Part shown: positions 1 to 10,400 of the stretch, piece after piece | Layout of the letters: every line of letters starts with the position of its first letter | Numbering within the stretch: the stretch's first letter is position 1 | Origin: Poteriospumella lacustris | Taxonomy: Eukaryota > Sar > Chrysophyceae > Chromulinales > Dinobryaceae | Direction: 5' to 3' | Assembly (NCBI GenBank): GCA_008000375.1 | Contig: SMOI01000185.1 | Location: 1-29,244 of the forward strand | Length of the DNA: 29,244 nt | Translations under genes and position numbers: made by a program | Notes under the pieces: model-generated | What the model was told of the DNA's origin: nothing | Databases searched by the model: none | Seen by the model: only the letters and a program-made list of their open reading frames with translations

Positions 1-250
1 CTTCGTCGCCTCGGCAGCGCAAGCTACGCCGCCTCCACCGCCACCTCCGCTGACCCCGTCCAGCGGGACGACGGCCACACGACGACCGCTCTTCCATCGC
101 ACGTTGATCTTGGGCGTCACGGGCAATGGACAAGACGAAGACACGAAGCGCTTCATCGACGCCGGGGCGGACCACGTCTTCGTGAAACCGCTGAAGTTGG
201 CGCAGCTGCTCTCGTACCTCAACTACTTCTTCCTCACGAATGCAACGTGA
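1..250 (+). CDS. 3' end of upstream hybrid histidine kinase paralogue (partial, receiver domain end)
   Basis: Codons run in frame from base 2 to the TGA at 248-250 and give 82 residues. They begin in a Pro-rich linker and then carry the second half of a response-regulator receiver domain: the beta4 segment with GVTGN (conserved Thr), the AGADHVFVKPL segment with the conserved Lys, and a final helix ending in NAT. The piece is about 97% identical (7 differences in 250 bases) to 5570-5819, the end of the complete kinase gene downstream, so it is the tail of a tandem copy. Three differences change residues (T/I, T/M, I/F) and four are silent. The copy is cut by the window edge, so whether it shares the H-NOX sensor is inference. 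Confidence 0.9.
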   Translation, partial: FVASAAQATPPPPPPPLTPSSGTTATRRPLFHRTLILGVTGNGQDEDTKRFIDAGADHVFVKPLKLAQLLSYLNYFFLTNAT

Positions 251-376
251 GTGTGGTTGCCCTTCCACTTGTCCAGCACCTTCTACATTGACGCAGCTCG
301 GCTCGTACGTCATTGGCGACGAGGCGCGTTTCCTCCCGGTGTGCCGTACATGCCATGTATTTGTTTACCTTGTTAT

Positions 377-412
377 CGTTCGTTCGTTCGTTCGTTCGTT
401 CGTTCGTTCGTT
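377..412 (+). repeat. (CGTT)9 microsatellite
   Basis: This is a perfect tetranucleotide run just after the stop of the first kinase copy. A shorter, interrupted version lies at about 5957-5982 in the equivalent flank of the second copy. Confidence 0.95.
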
Positions 413-779
413 CTTTCGGTCGTTCGACCCTTTTCTCTCGTCTTCCTTCTTCTCGTTGGTAGTTGGTTGGTTGGTTGGTTGTTGATACAGGTTTGTCTTT
501 TGAACCATTTTTCTGTTTCGTTTTCCTCCTCATATCTTGTGTCTGATATACTCGCTGCAGTTACTGGACGAAGAAAAAAGGGGTACTAATATCGGCGTGA
601 ACTGTATAAAGTCGAGGTTTGTGTTTCTGTTCGACACGGGTCTTCTTTATGCCTGAATGAATACATCGTATGTATACGCTGCTTAAACTCCACACTCGAC
701 ACTCTGTCATCATGTTCGTCTGTTCGTGCTGTTTTTGTTTTGTTTTTTTTGTTTTGTTTTTGTTTTTGTTTCATCTTAT

Positions 780-830
780 GTCGGGATGCTCTCATCCTCT
801 TTAGCTGTTTAAACACCCCGATGGGGTCAC
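780..830 (+). other. Conserved two-hairpin block in 3' flank, copy A
   Basis: This block is nearly identical to 6390-6440 in the flank of the second kinase, while surrounding sequence has drifted. It contains GGATG-CTCT-CATCC (784-797) and CCCC-GAT-GGGG (816-826), both able to fold as short perfect hairpins. Its position 0.5 kb after a stop codon suggests a 3' UTR element. The function is unknown. Confidence 0.5.
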
Positions 831-1670
831 ATACAATGTCTTTGGTGGTGCATGGAGACTGCCGCCTGCAACGTCTGTTGACGTCGTTGGTTGATTGGGG
901 GCTTTGGGACCGTTTCATTGTTGGTGGGCATAGCATATATCACCCAGACGCTTTTTCTCGAATCCCTCTTTCTCTCCCTCTCCCTCTCCCTCTCCATCTT
1001 CCTCTCATCTCTCACGGTTCTCTATATTTATCACTTATCCACTTGTTGGTCCTCGTTGAGGCCCAGCCGATCGTTTTGCACAAAATGAACTCTACGCCCA
1101 TCCCCCTGTTTCCTCCTCCGACCAGTCCGCATTGTTTGTTCGTTTGTTGTTTCCTGCGGTCTGACCCCCCTCTCACTGTTTATTGATTTTTCGCCATTTG
1201 TCGGTGTCGTTGGTTCCACGTTGGCTTCCCACTGCCACTGCCTCCCTGTCGATGCGTATCACAAACCATTTTATGGATTTGCTCGTTCCTTGTCCCTCCC
1301 GCGCCCGCTGACAGCACTCGCGCATACCCCCATCCCTTTTGTTCATCTAGTCCTTTGTCTTTTGGAGGGCTTCATCAAGTCTATTGTTATCCCCATTCTT
1401 TGTTCCACAGGAGAACTTCAAACCGTTGATTCCGTGAACGATTCCAACGTCCAAATCGCGCCATATTGCACAGACGACAGAACATGACCAGATGACTACA
1501 TGTAATTCAAACGAAGCAACTCCTCGCACCACTTCAATCACAAATCTGCACAACGACTGACCCATCATTTTCAAGACATCGATGCTGCCATCGATATCTA
1601 CTGCATGTACTCTGGTTTGTTATCTACCAAACCTTTTTGGTGTTCTAGAGAGGACGGAAGGCATGCAGCA

Positions 1671-1714
1671 ATTTACAGTGCAAAGCACTTTACAGTATTA
1701 TTTACAGTGCAAAG
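1671..1714 (+). promoter_or_regulatory. Direct-repeat cluster upstream of the H-NOX kinase
   Basis: ATTTACAGTGCAAAG occurs at 1671-1685 and again, perfectly, at 1700-1714. A degenerate copy (CTTTACAGTA, 1688-1697) lies between them, giving about three units. The cluster is some 360-400 bp before the kinase ATG. The AGTGC/GCACT halves also form a small palindrome. It could be a transcription-factor binding array, but no factor can be named. Confidence 0.45.
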
Positions 1715-2073
1715 TGCACGTCAGCGATATTTGACGCCTATTTTGACCATGTTTGTCGTCTTTCAACAGCTCAACGTCTCAACCGAACTCTCTGTCCGAA
1801 CCGGCCACCGTTGCGAAGTAAAAAAAGAAGCATGGAACGTCTTTGTTTTTCTTCTTGTTGGCGACAGACAGTAGACAAACTTTTGTTGAAGTGTTACCAT
1901 TGATGGGTTTTCAAGCTTTGGCTGAAAGTGCTTCAGCATAACTGTGTTGTTGATTTTCTGTTGTTCTGGTCTCCTTCTGAAGAGATCTAATCGGTGGACA
2001 GACGGGGTAGATTGCGTGTTGTTGGAATTAATTTTGAAGTCCTGTTTTTATCCAAACAAAGCTCTTAGGGACG

Positions 2074-5000
2074 ATGTATGGCTGGATTTGTGGGTGTATG
2101 GAGGATTTGGTTATTTCGCATTATGGAGAGGAAACTTGGCTCGAGGTTCTCCAACTGTCAGGGGTTAAAATCGAAAAGGGCGAATTCTTCCACTCCTTTG
2201 ATTTTCCCGAAGAGTATATATATAAACTGGTCGATTGCTTCTGTACGATGAAGGCAATGTCCCAAAGGGACGTTATGTTCGCCTTCGGGGCGCATTTCGC
2301 CGTGTACATAGCAAAATTCGGCCTGGAAAATATTCTACTCTGCAGTAGCACATCTATGCGTGAATGGATACACAAAATCGGGGAACCACATCGATTGATG
2401 CGTATCAAGTTCCCTACGGCGAACCTCCCGGAATTCCGACTAGAGCCTGACGCCAACGATCCCCGCGTGGTTGTCTTGCACTATTATTCAACTCGCAGCG
2501 CCTTCTTCGAGCCTTTAGTCGAAGGTCTCTGTTATCAAATGGCCCAAAACTACTTCTCTTGCAAGCTTGATATGCAGGTGCTGGTCAGCGAACAGATCGA
2601 TGCTTTGCACCATTGTTCTTGGTTGGTCCGAGGGCTTGAGCCACTCGAGCTGTGTCATTCGCCTGCCGTCTTGCCCTCGAATGCGGCCTCGCAGCCAAAT
2701 CTATCGCGAGAAGATGTGCCGTTGAAGTGCCCTTTCTCTGCGAAACTCGATGAGATGAAGCAAAGTCGGACATCCCCGGCTGTCCCACCATGTGCACCAC
2801 CGCGAAACGATGGGGTCGGTATCAGTGCTCATCATTTGCAGAAGATATTTCCTTTTCACTTGACCATTGACCGCAATTTGGTCATCATTCAAGCTGGTCA
2901 GAAGTTGGAGTCAATGTTTCGAGACCAGTTTCAGTTGCCGTTGATTGGTCAACCGATACAGCAAGTATTCGAAATCTCACCCGAAGGGTATACGTGGTCT
3001 TGGCACCAGTTGCTATCCATTGAGGGGCAAATCATTGCATTGATCTGTCCCAAAACAGATCCGTTGCTTCGGCTATCGGGGGAGTTTATGGTGCAAGAAC
3101 CGTTGCCAGAGAACGGCGGCTTCTATTCTCAATCGACGATCACCTTTCTCATCCGTCCGGATATCTATCGCATTGAAGAGATGAAAGCGTTGAAGTTGAA
3201 CTTCAACGATTTCCCCCCGCATAGCTTTCAACGTGACATCATTGTGGCAGGTAGGTCGTGTTGTTGTAGGGGATCACACATGTCCGCTGTGTTTCATTGC
3301 TCATCCACGTTCGTCATCTGGTTTGGCTGTGATTGTAGGCGAAACGCTGAAGAGTGAAATCGATTATGCGTCACGCATGGCGCACATGAGTCGTGAGTTG
3401 GCTCAGCAAAGCCACTTTGTCAAGGTACGTCTGTTGTTTGCTCTGCTACTCACACGTACTGGAGGTAGTGAGCGTCCACTGACTTCCGCGTGTGTCTTCA
3501 CAGCAAGCGTTGAAGACAAAGCAAGTCTTTGTACGCTACGTATCCCATGAAATCCGTACGCCGTTGAACATCGCTGTCCTGGGTATGGATTATCTCGAAG
3601 AGAAGTTGAGCTTGGTGGGCGAACAGAAAGGCGCCGTCGGCGATACGATGGAAGAAATCAAATTGTCGTGCTCGATCGCGGTCGAAATCTTGAACGATTT
3701 CCTGCTCTACGAGAAGATGGACGACGGTATCTTCAACTTGTCGCTGAGCCGTGTGTTCTTCGCCCCAATCATCGACGAGTCGCACAAGCTGTTCGATTTA
3801 CAAGCGAAGAGTGCGAACATATTGTTTACGACGGATCTGAAGTGCCCGTACGTACGTCACACCGAGATACTCGTCGACCGGAAGAAGTTTTACCAAGTGC
3901 TGCGCAACCTGTTGTCCAATGCGATCAAATTCACACCCGAAGGAGGCACGGTGACTCTGACCGCCTACGTCGTCAACGTCGCCGAGAAATCGGCGGGCTA
4001 TCCCGAGGGAGACACGTCGTGGTGGCAAATGCTCGATGGACACCCGATCTACTTCGCGGCGGAGGTATCCCGTTACTCCGCTACAGCTGATTCTGCCGTT
4101 TCCACTTCGAGTACTCCCCATGCGACCACGTCGTCGCAGGGTAATCACGACAAAGGCAGCGGCATGTTGGCTTCGAAGACGTCCTTCACAGGCGCATTGC
4201 AGCTTCCGCAGGAATCGTTGACCATCTCCACGTCTCCTGCCGTGTCAGACCTGCCGAACTCACAGGCGACGTCCTCGTCAATGACGATGGTCTTTGATGT
4301 GCCCAAAATCGACGACTGCCCAGCGTTCTTACGCATCATCGTGAGCGATACCGGTGCCGGCATAGACGTGGCCGATCAGAAGAACCTCTTCCATCAGTTC
4401 ATTCAGGTACGACCCGACAAGCTGCAGCAAGGGCAGGGGTCTGGTCTAGGTCTATGGATCGCTGCCAATATCGCCCGTATGCATGGCGGTCGTATCGGTG
4501 TCATGTCCGCAGGAGAAGGCGGCGGGTCCCATTTCGTGCTCGATATGCCGATGGTCAACACGGTCACGGCCGCACGATCCCCACGTGCGACGGTGGCAGC
4601 GGCGTCCTCGATCGCCTTGCTCAACGAGAGTAGCCACACGCTGAATCCCGAGGCGATGTTACGGCGTGCGTCCATGGTGACGATGGATTCGTCGGCGATG
4701 TCCGTAGGTGAGGTGTCTGGTCTTCGGACGCGTTCGGACAGTGGGTCGCTGTCGTTGGCGCCAACTACTGCTGCCACGACACTGAACAGTGGTCGTGCGG
4801 AATTGTTACTAGCGAGTGACAGTTACCCGAGCAGCCAGATCCTGCAGGATGGTCTCGAAGCGGTATTGCAAGGCTTGCCGGATCATCAAAGCGATTCCTG
4901 CGCCGCATCGTTTGTCTCGAACCACTCGGAGATGACGGAGCCTGGCTCGTGCGCCGTACCAAAGCTGCCGCTGGACATGGCATTGACGGCGTATCCAGGT

Positions 5001-5819
5001 CTACCCGCGACACTGCTATCGTTGTTGCCGCAGACGCTAGTGCCGCTCTTTGAAGATGAAGCGCTCTGGCACCCGTTACGAAGCATGGCACTGCAAGATG
5101 CACGTGTCTTAATCGTCGATGACTCACCTAGCAACCGGAAAATGATGCGACGCATTTTGTCGGAGCGGTTCACGGAGTTAGACGATGCGGAGAACGGTCA
5201 AGTGGCGTTGGACAAGTACGTGGCGTCGTTCGGTGCGCCACAAGTGAGCGCCGAGACCAGCGGTGACGTCACCAGTGGCAGCAGTGACAGCAGTGGCAGC
5301 AGTAGTAGCGCCTCGCCTCGTCCACGGCCGTACGATATCATCTTCATGGACGGAGTCATGCCGGTGATGGATGGTCTCGCCGCCACGCAGGCCATTCGTG
5401 CTCATCAATTCGAGCAGCTGAAGCAGCAGCTGCAGCAGTTGCAGTCGACGGCATGGGTACCGTTGTCGCCACGTACACCGCGCGCGCCCTCCGCTTCATC
5501 GCCATCATCATCGAGTGGTCCGCTTTGGCGACAAGAATCGGCGGAGACGCGGTCGATACACAGCGGGTCCTTCGTCGCCTCGGCAGCGCAAGCTACGCCG
5601 CCTCCACCGCCACCTCCGCTGACCCCGTCCAGCGGGACGACGGCCATACGACGACCGCTCTTTCATCGCACGTTGATCTTGGGCGTCACGGGCAATGGAC
5701 AAGACGAAGACATGAAACGCTTCTTCGACGCCGGGGCGGACCACGTCTTCGTGAAACCGCTGAAGTTGGCGCAGCTCCTCTCGTACCTCAACTACTTCTT
5801 CCTCACGAATGCTACGTGA
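2074..5819 (+). CDS. H-NOX/HNOBA hybrid histidine kinase (putative nitric-oxide sensor kinase)
   Basis: Spliced CDS 2074-3250, 3339-3424, 3504-5819, giving 1192 residues. Residues 1-185 are an H-NOX haem domain starting MYGW as in soluble guanylate cyclase, with the proximal haem His at H106, a Pro at P119 and the Y-x-S-x-R porphyrin-binding motif at Y137/S139/R141. Residues about 258-395 match the HNOBA domain (FPFHLTIDRNLV; later RLSGEF and the RDIIVAGE end). A coiled coil leads to the kinase H-box SHEIRTPLN (H436), N-box around N560, DTGAG at 703 and GSGLGL at 733-738. After a Ser/Thr-rich linker (about 772-952) the receiver has acidic D960/D961, phospho-acceptor D1037, T1150 and K1172. 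The ATP-binding and receiver domains carry low-complexity insertions. Expected role: a cytosolic NO-responsive phosphorelay sensor. No cyclase domain is present. The start is fixed by homology to the H-NOX N-terminus. Confidence 0.93.
3251..3338 (+). other. Intron 1 of the H-NOX kinase
   Basis: The boundaries are GTAGGT...TTGTAG, 88 bp, phase 1. Removing it joins ...IIVA-G-ETLKSE, which restores the continuous HNOBA end and coiled coil. If retained, translation continues in frame to a stop at 3355-3357. Confidence 0.9.
3425..3503 (+). other. Intron 2 of the H-NOX kinase
   Basis: The boundaries are GTACGT...TTCACAG, 79 bp, phase 0. Removing it joins QQSHFVK to QALKTKQVFVRYVSHE and puts the signalling helix in register with the kinase H-box helix. 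Confidence 0.9.
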
Positions 5820-7476
5820 GTGCGGGCGCCCTCCCACTTGTCCAGCACCTTCTACACGAGGGATATCTCCCATTGGTGGCGAGCTTTCTCTCCACGTGAT
5901 CATCCAGCACAGAGACCTTCGTCTCGTACATGCAAAGCATATGTTAAAACTTGTTTCGTTCGTTCGCTCGCTCGTTCGTTCTTTCGGCCATTCGTTCCTT
6001 TTCTCTCGTAACTCTCTCGCCATCTCTTCGCCTCTCTTCTCTGTTCCCCCCCTTCTCTTTCGTTGTTGGTTGGTTGGATGGTTATAGATACAGGTTTGTT
6101 TTCTGAACTGTTTTCTGTTTACGTTTTCCTCCTCATATCTTGTGTCCGGTACATTCACTGCATGTTTTTTGGATGAAGAAGATAAGAGGTGCTACGATAT
6201 ATCGGTGTGAACTGTCTGAGGACGAGGTTGGTGTTGGTGTTTCTGTTTGACACAGGGTGTTCTGTATACCTGAATGCATACACCACCGTGTATGTGCGCT
6301 GCTGACAATCCACGCTCCCCACCCTCCACCCTCCACACTCTGTCATGTTCGTCTGTTCGTGCTGTCTTGGTGTCTCTGTTTCGTCTCATGTCGGGATGCT
6401 CTCATCCTCTGCAGCTGTTTAAATTTCCCCGATGGGGGGTCACTTGCAATATCGATATATCGTGCCTGAAGACAGCCACCCGCGCGTTCTTTTGACGTCG
6501 TTGGTTGATTGCGGTGCTCACGGGCCGTTTCATTGTTGGTGGGCATATGTAGCATATATCACATCACCCACCTTCTCACGCACAGTTTGATCGCTTTTTA
6601 GGGGTTGTTTGTCATGTCGTTGACGTCGTGCGTTTCTTGTGTATGTACGGAGTGTGTCCGATATTTTGATTTACACATGTATTGGCCAGCGGCAGTTCGC
6701 AAATGGCTGTTGGCTCCTGGTCACTTCTGCTGACATTGGTTGGTCGTTATTCTTCTGTGCAGAGGTGGCAGAGTTTGCGGTTGTTTGAAGTTGAAGTGTT
6801 TTTGGGTCCAGTGACGGTTTCGTTTCGGTTATGCACCATGGACCAGCACCTCTCTGACGGCATCTCTCGAATCCCTCTTTCTCTGCCTCTCCATCTCCCA
6901 CCTGACCATTGTTTGTTCATTTGTCGTATCCTTGCCGCTGTTCCTGGTCTGATCCCCCCTCTCTCACTGTTTATTGATTTTTCGCTGTTTGTCGGTGTCG
7001 ATGGGTTCCACGTTGGCTTCCCTCGCCTGCTGTGCTGTCACTGCCTCCCTGTCGATGCGCATCACAAACCATTTCATTTCATGGATCAGTCCGTTCGCTG
7101 TCCCTCCCGCGCACCTACTGTACACCTACAGCACTTGCATCACGCGCGCTCGACTTGTAGACCCGTGCACCCACGCACCCACCACACTCCCCATCCCTCA
7201 TGTTCATCGTTTAGAATTGCACTCCCGTTGCTAGCCTTCCCCCCCCCCCCCGCTGTCGTTCGTTCTTTCGTCCGATGACGGTGCCCCACCCACCTTCCCC
7301 ATTTTGGTTACGTCGCTTCTTGGAAGTGCTCGGAGTGGTGCTGGCGTCACAGCTGTTTGTCCCGGTCGATGGCGACATGCCCGCCCGCCGCCCCCATATA
7401 GACGACGCCCTGTAAATTACTGCCCTATAACGATGGCTATTCTACAGTTTTACACACTTCTCTCCATTCATTCGAT
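5820..7476. other. Pyrimidine-rich intergenic region after the H-NOX kinase
   Basis: No supported gene lies here between convergent stops. From the stop to about 7210 it is homologous to 251-1350 but much more diverged than the coding ends. It holds interrupted CGTT repeats (about 5957-5982), TTGG repeats near 6065 and a run of 13 C at 7239-7251. It is probably the long 3' UTR of the kinase plus the sulfotransferase 3' end. Confidence 0.65.
6390..6440 (+). other. Conserved two-hairpin block in 3' flank, copy B
   Basis: This is the counterpart of 780-830. It has GGATG (6394-6398) pairing with CATCC (6403-6407), and CCCC (6427-6430) pairing with GGGG beginning at 6434. Both hairpins survive although nearby bases differ. 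Confidence 0.5.
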
Positions 7477-10400
7477 CTACTCGTTGTGGGTGGCGTCGAG
7501 GTGTGCTGCGAGACGACGCAAGGCGGCGCGGTAGTCGTAACCGTCGTCGGTCAGCGCCCCCGACCAATTCATCGCCACTCCCGCGACATCGTCGTCGGTG
7601 TTGAACGGGACCGCGTCCTCATCGCTACCGTCGCTGTGGCCATCTCTCGCTGCCCGCTGTAGCCGTTTCCACGCATCCTGCCACAGAGGCCACAGCGTGT
7701 GCCGCAACTGGGTCGCATACCGCCGCCATTTGCCCTGCGCCGCGTCGTTGATGGGACGACGGACCTGCAGGTAGGACGCCGTCCGAACGGGGCCCGTCGT
7801 CTCGCTGTCGCTGGTCTCCGACGTGGCGGCGGTGCGATTAGACGGCGACTGAGACGTCGCATCACCGTCACCACCAGCGTCACTACTCATCGATGCCAGC
7901 GATGGTGGCAAGGGCAGCTGCAAGAGGCCATACACCTCGCGTAGCACGTGCTGGGGCCGAGTGATCATCGCGTCGTAGCGTACGTCGACCATCGGCAACA
8001 GGGACACCGCTTCCGCCTCCTCCTTCGCCTCGGATGTCGTCTGTTGTCTTCGTCGTCGCACTGCTGGCGATGCTGGTGGCTTTAGCTGACGACGCTGGCT
8101 GCAGAACAACGGAAATGCCGACGACGGTAGCTGTGTCTCATTCTTCGTTCCACCGCTGTCGGTTCTGCCGCTACGGACCGAGTCACGGAGAGACACCAGA
8201 GGACACAGTGCCACGTTCTGCCACGTGGGCTTTGCTGCTCGCGACGCCTTCTTCTCGTTCTTCTTCTCGTTCTTCTCCTCGTTCTTCTCCTCGTTCTTCG
8301 ACCCGGTAGCAACAGAAGACAGCGCCCAGATCGGTGGTCGTGGGGGTAGCGTCCGCCGGAAATGGCGCATCGTTTGCAGATACCACGCGAACTCCTCCAC
8401 CAGGAGCCGTATGTTCAACGTGTACGCCGCCGAGTCGCCAAACCGATGCGTCATACAGGACCACATGGTGTCCATGGGGTCGCGTACCGTGTGTAAGACG
8501 ACGGCCTGCGGGTACAAGAGGTGAATCAGCCCCACGTTGCGGTAGTTCAGCAGCATCTTGTCGATGATACGGGTACAACGGGGGTGCAGCTTGGTGATTC
8601 GATCGTCGTACCGGTGACGAACGGTACCACGGCCGCTGCCACGGTCACCGTCACCATCACGGTCACCGCCACCGGTACCTGCCGTGAGGTACTGTGCACA
8701 GCGATGCTGCATGGCCGTATCAATCCTGGCGGTATGACGGCGTAAGACTTGACGGTATCGTTCTTCTCGCACGGCTTCGGTCTCACGTTGTATCGCCTCG
8801 ACGGCCTCTCGTCGGTGTGACGTGGCTGTTGCTCCAGCGGCGGCGGCGGTGGTGGCCGCCTGTGTCTGTTGCGTTTGCGCCTCCCACGTGGCAGCGAGCT
8901 GCAACATATCTTGTTGCAAGTGATGCATCTGTGTCGCAAATGCGGAATGCTCTCCCAGGCCCCAGACCAACGAACTGTGCTGACGACTCAGCTGCGTCTC
9001 GAGTAACGTCGAACCCGATCGAAAGAAACCGACGATGAACACGGGCCGTGCACTGCTGTCGCCGTACAGGACCTCGTCCATCGGCGGTGTCCATTGCGCT
9101 CGCAACGCATCCATCGGTATCGATTGATTGGTCAGCTCGTCGGGGGTGAACAAGTCATGGGCAAAGAGCAACGGGGACGATGCGGCACCGCGAGGGGCGA
9201 CGTCCGGTGGTGGCTGTTGGCGCAGGACACGGGCAAAGGCTGCACGGGGCAGAGGCACCTCCGTGGGGTACGACGGCTGTGGGTAATACTCCGCGGTGAA
9301 CGTTCGTTGGATATGCGTCACCTGACGATGTGAATCCGTCGCCGAGTATTGGGAATAGCGAGGGTCGTCGACACGGAAACGTTCCAAGGCGCGCGCCTGC
9401 TGCAGGTAAAAGAAGGCGAGAGGCTCTTCGCCCGGGATCGCATCCGCCAACGTGAAGAGGCTCCAGTACATGGCGGCTTGCACGACTTTGACGTAGTCAC
9501 GAACCACCGCTGGTTGTGCATCTGGTTCATTGGCCTTCGAAGGCTGTTTCTGTTTGTGTTGCTGCGACTGCGGCTGCGACGGTGACTGTGACGGCGACTG
9601 CTGTGCAAAGGCGGCAGGATGCGACGCAGACAACGACACCTTGGCACGTGTCTTGATCGCGGACGTCGACGTGGACGACGCAGACGCTGATGGTCGTCGT
9701 GTCGATGCAGCGAAGAGATTGCCGCTCACAGTAATGTCGTCGTCGTCGTCGTCATCTTCGTTGTCGTCTTCATCGAGGTCCCTGTGGCCGTCACCGCTGG
9801 TGTCACCGTCGTGGCTGTCGTCTTCGTCACCGTCCCACGAGTCGCTCACTTGTGAGTAGCGTAGTAGCACATGGAAGTACTGCAGTTCGTCGCCAAAGGT
9901 GCAGCGTAAGGCGCGATGCTGTTGCAACGGGTCGAGCGACAGCAGCTCGCTCACCGACGATTTACGTGCGAACCACCACCCAAAGAAGCCTCCCTGATCG
10001 CTGTTGGCTCTCGCGCGCTGGACCGCCATGGACCATGCATCCTCAGCAGAGGACAGCAACTGCACTAAATTAGAGTCTGCGTTCACGTAGATGCGACGCA
10101 GGACGTTCTCCATCGCCTCGATCCGCTCGCGAAGGGTCGCGTCACTGGCAGAGGTCGCCGATGCCGACGATGGCAACGATCGGTTTTGAGGGTTATTCAA
10201 CGGACTAGCTGCTACGGCTTGTGCAAGTCGATAGTATGCTTGATGCAAACAAGGGTGAGCAGCAATCGCTGCATCGAGCCAAGAGACAGCCGCCACGGCG
10301 TCGCCAGCCGACAGCCACGATTGTCCACCCACAAAATGAAGCAATCCTCGCTGCTCTGTGAGATAGCGCAATCGACGGTTGAGGTCTTGCAGTTCCTGTA

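Larger units (their letters stand above)
251..2073. other. Intergenic region between tandem kinase paralogues
   Basis: No convincing gene is present. About 251-1350 is pyrimidine-rich on the plus strand and resembles, with many substitutions and indels, the flank after the second kinase (5820 to about 7210), so the duplicated unit included the 3' flank. It holds (CGTT)n at 377-412, (TTGG)n at 463-481, a T/G-rich run at 729-770 and CT-rich repeats near 970-1000. From about 1400 to 2073 the composition changes; this is the likely promoter and 5' UTR of the downstream kinase, with a 15-base direct repeat at 1671-1714. Confidence 0.7.

Noticed and set aside
740-1186. 148-residue plus-strand frame rich in Phe, Leu and Pro
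   Set aside because: It lies in the pyrimidine-rich flank; the composition follows from T/C repeats, it has no domain, and the homologous flank at 6300-7200 does not keep the frame.
3668-4090. 140-residue frame overlapping the kinase exon
   Set aside because: Out-of-frame shadow of the kinase and ATPase region, Arg-rich as expected from GC-rich codons read in another frame.
2074-5819. Possible soluble guanylate cyclase
   Set aside because: The N-terminal half looks like one, but the C-terminal half has clear H, N, D and G boxes of a histidine kinase and a receiver, with no cyclase catalytic motifs.
9530-9859. Cys/Asp-rich frame resembling a metallothionein
   Set aside because: Antisense of the Gln/Ser/Asp repeats in the sulfotransferase gene; the cysteines come from reading GCTGCT-type repeats on the other strand.
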